Below, piece by piece: positions 62,933-64,000 of a stretch of DNA of 64,000 nt. The stretch is taken from NCBI RefSeq assembly GCF_027307225.1, contig NZ_DAHUXJ010000073.1, positions 1 to 64,000 on the forward strand, in the 5' to 3' direction. The translations under genes were made by a program, and so were the position numbers. The notes under the pieces were generated by a model. That model was given only the letters and a program-made list of their open reading frames with translations. It did not search any database and was not told where the DNA came from. This stretch comes from Bradyrhizobium sp. (GTDB lineage: Bacteria > Pseudomonadota > Alphaproteobacteria > Rhizobiales > Xanthobacteraceae). The first letter of the stretch is position 1; each line of letters opens with the position of its first letter.

Positions 62933-63826
62933 TTACTCGGCGCCGACCAGGCGGCCACCGCCGGTACCCCACACGTAGATGCAGGCGAACAGAAACAGCC
63001 ACACCACGTCGACGAAATGCCAGTACCAGGCCGCGAATTCGAAGCCGAGATGCTGGGTCGGCGAGAAGTGTCCGGCGTAAGCGCGCGTGAGGCAGACGAT
63101 CAGGAAGATCGTGCCGACCAGCACGTGGAAGCCGTGGAAGCCGGTCGCCATGAAGAAGGTCGCGCCGTAGATATTGCCGGAGAAGTCGAACAGCGCGTGG
63201 CTGTACTCGTAAGCCTGCACGCAGGTGAAGCAGGCTCCGAGCACAATGGTCAGCCACAGACCGTATTTCAGACCCTGGCGGTCATTCTCGAGCAGCGCAT
63301 GATGCGCCCAGGTTACGGTGGTGCCCGATGTCAGCAGCAAAAGCGTGTTGAGCAGCGGCAGGTGCCAGGGGTCGAACGCTTCGATGCCCTTCGGCGGCCA
63401 GGTGCCGGGAACGGCGCACGCGCCCATCTGGGCGCTGGCGCCGCATCCGAAAATCGCATCGCGGGCGGCGTGCACCGCATCGGCCGGGAACAGGGCGGAG
63501 TTGAAGAAGGCCCAGAACCAGGCAACGAAGAACATCACTTCGGAGGCGATGAACAGGATCATGCCGTAGCGGTGGCTGATCTGCACGACACGGGTGTGAT
63601 CGCCCTTGAACTGTGCCTCGCGGATCACATCCGTCCACCAACTCGCCATGGTGTAGAGCACGCCAAGCACACCGGCGAAGAAGATGATCGGCGCTGCACC
63701 CGTCATGTGGTGCATCCAGGTGATGGCGCCGACCGCCATGAGGAAGGCCGAAACGGAGCCGACGATCGGCCACGGGCTCGGATCGACGAGGTGGTAGTCG
63801 TGATGCTTGACTTGCGCCGTAGCCAT
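62933..63826 (-). CDS. coxC: Cytochrome c oxidase subunit III
   Basis: A 297-residue integral membrane subunit of the aa3-type oxidase with seven helices. Signatures are YHLVDPSPWPIVGS, ASEVMFFVAWFWAFFN, TTVTWAHHALLENDR, FMATGFHGFHVLVGTIFL and the C-terminal AAWYWHFVDVVWLFLF. The ATG at 63826 is preceded by GGAGAGACC. Catalytic subunit genes probably lie to the right of the window. Confidence 0.96.
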   Translation of the reverse strand: MATAQVKHHDYHLVDPSPWPIVGSVSAFLMAVGAITWMHHMTGAAPIIFFAGVLGVLYTMASWWTDVIREAQFKGDHTRVVQISHRYGMILFIASEVMFFVAWFWAFFNSALFPADAVHAARDAIFGCGASAQMGACAVPGTWPPKGIEAFDPWHLPLLNTLLLLTSGTTVTWAHHALLENDRQGLKYGLWLTIVLGACFTCVQAYEYSHALFDFSGNIYGATFFMATGFHGFHVLVGTIFLIVCLTRAYAGHFSPTQHLGFEFAAWYWHFVDVVWLFLFACIYVWGTGGGRLVGAE

Positions 63827-64000
63827 TTTCGGTCTCTCCGTTAGCGGGGCCTGTTCGGCCGCGTCGTCTCGACGTTCAAATTCACACTTTCGCGATGACC
63901 GGAATTATTCCGGCCAAATTGCACTCTTCTTAGAGGTTACCCTTTGCGCTTGCCCCGGACTTTTCCGCCCCGCCCGACGCCAGCGGTTTAATCGCGGGCT
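63827..64000. other. Upstream region of coxC to the window edge
   Basis: No gene is seen in these 174 bases. They contain the coxC leader and presumably intergenic DNA before the preceding cox-cluster gene. Confidence 0.4.

Overview
The window looks like chromosome of an alphaproteobacterium of the Bradyrhizobiaceae, most like Bradyrhizobium. Signs are high GC, a C4-pathway 5-aminolevulinate synthase (hemA), a split F0 operon with b' and b subunits (atpI-atpB-atpE-atpF'-atpF), an Omp25/31-type porin-like barrel, a hisD-UPF0262-phosphatase-maf-yacG block, and a coxC-DUF983-SURF1 block. No species can be fixed from sequence alone.

Layout. 1-280: 5' end of an IS5-type transposase running off the left edge. 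280-11167 (minus): a TPR/ATP-grasp protein, a two-component pair, and an RND efflux set (permease, membrane fusion protein, outer membrane factor), interrupted by two hairpin-repeat arrays. 11.5-15 kb: small accessory genes (N-carbamoyl-D-amino acid hydrolase, a hydrolase remnant, a thioesterase, an enolase-superfamily enzyme). 14.9-26.1 kb (minus): a complete chemosensory operon (STAS, cheY, cheA, cheW, two MCPs, cheW, cheR, cheB, a soluble MCP-like protein), with a divergent HD-GYP response regulator at 26.5 kb. 27.6-33 kb: tRNA-Phe, yacG, maf, a low-molecular-weight phosphatase, UPF0262, hisD, murA. 33-39.5 kb: a membrane protein, a cNMP-binding/thioredoxin-reductase-like fusion, tRNA-Thr, an outer membrane barrel, a metallo-hydrolase and a Tat-exported amidohydrolase. 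39.6-45 kb (minus): a RpiR regulator, a class III aminotransferase and a polar amino-acid ABC transporter in one operon. 45.3-51.2 kb: hemA and a symporter-linked hybrid kinase facing a LuxR-type response regulator. 51.5-53.4 kb: YjbQ, a periplasmic coiled-coil protein and an HCCA-isomerase-like protein. 53.6-56.2 kb: the F0 ATP synthase operon. 56.2-64 kb: a lipoprotein, a RimJ-like acetyltransferase, an M16 peptidase, thrC, a LuxR-like sensor domain without a DNA-binding domain, a 58-residue protein, SURF1, DUF983 and coxC.

The most unusual content is a modular family of 73-79 bp hairpins in four arrays (4102-4644, 7637-7967, 50256-50580, 51940-52109) plus one deletion scar (about 57035-57084). 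Hand alignment gives at least six sequence types with one architecture: CTAG-like ends, an outer stem of about 10 bp, a one-sided bulge of about 3 nt, an inner stem of about 14 bp, and a loop of roughly 20 nt. Neighbouring hairpins either share one CTAG or are separated by exactly 14 nt. Copies differ by compensatory stem changes. Arrays abut or enter translation signals: they sit next to the Shine-Dalgarno sites of two TTG-started genes, supply the apparent start of yjbQ, and supply the last codons and stop of a response regulator. I cannot tell from here whether this family already has a published name.
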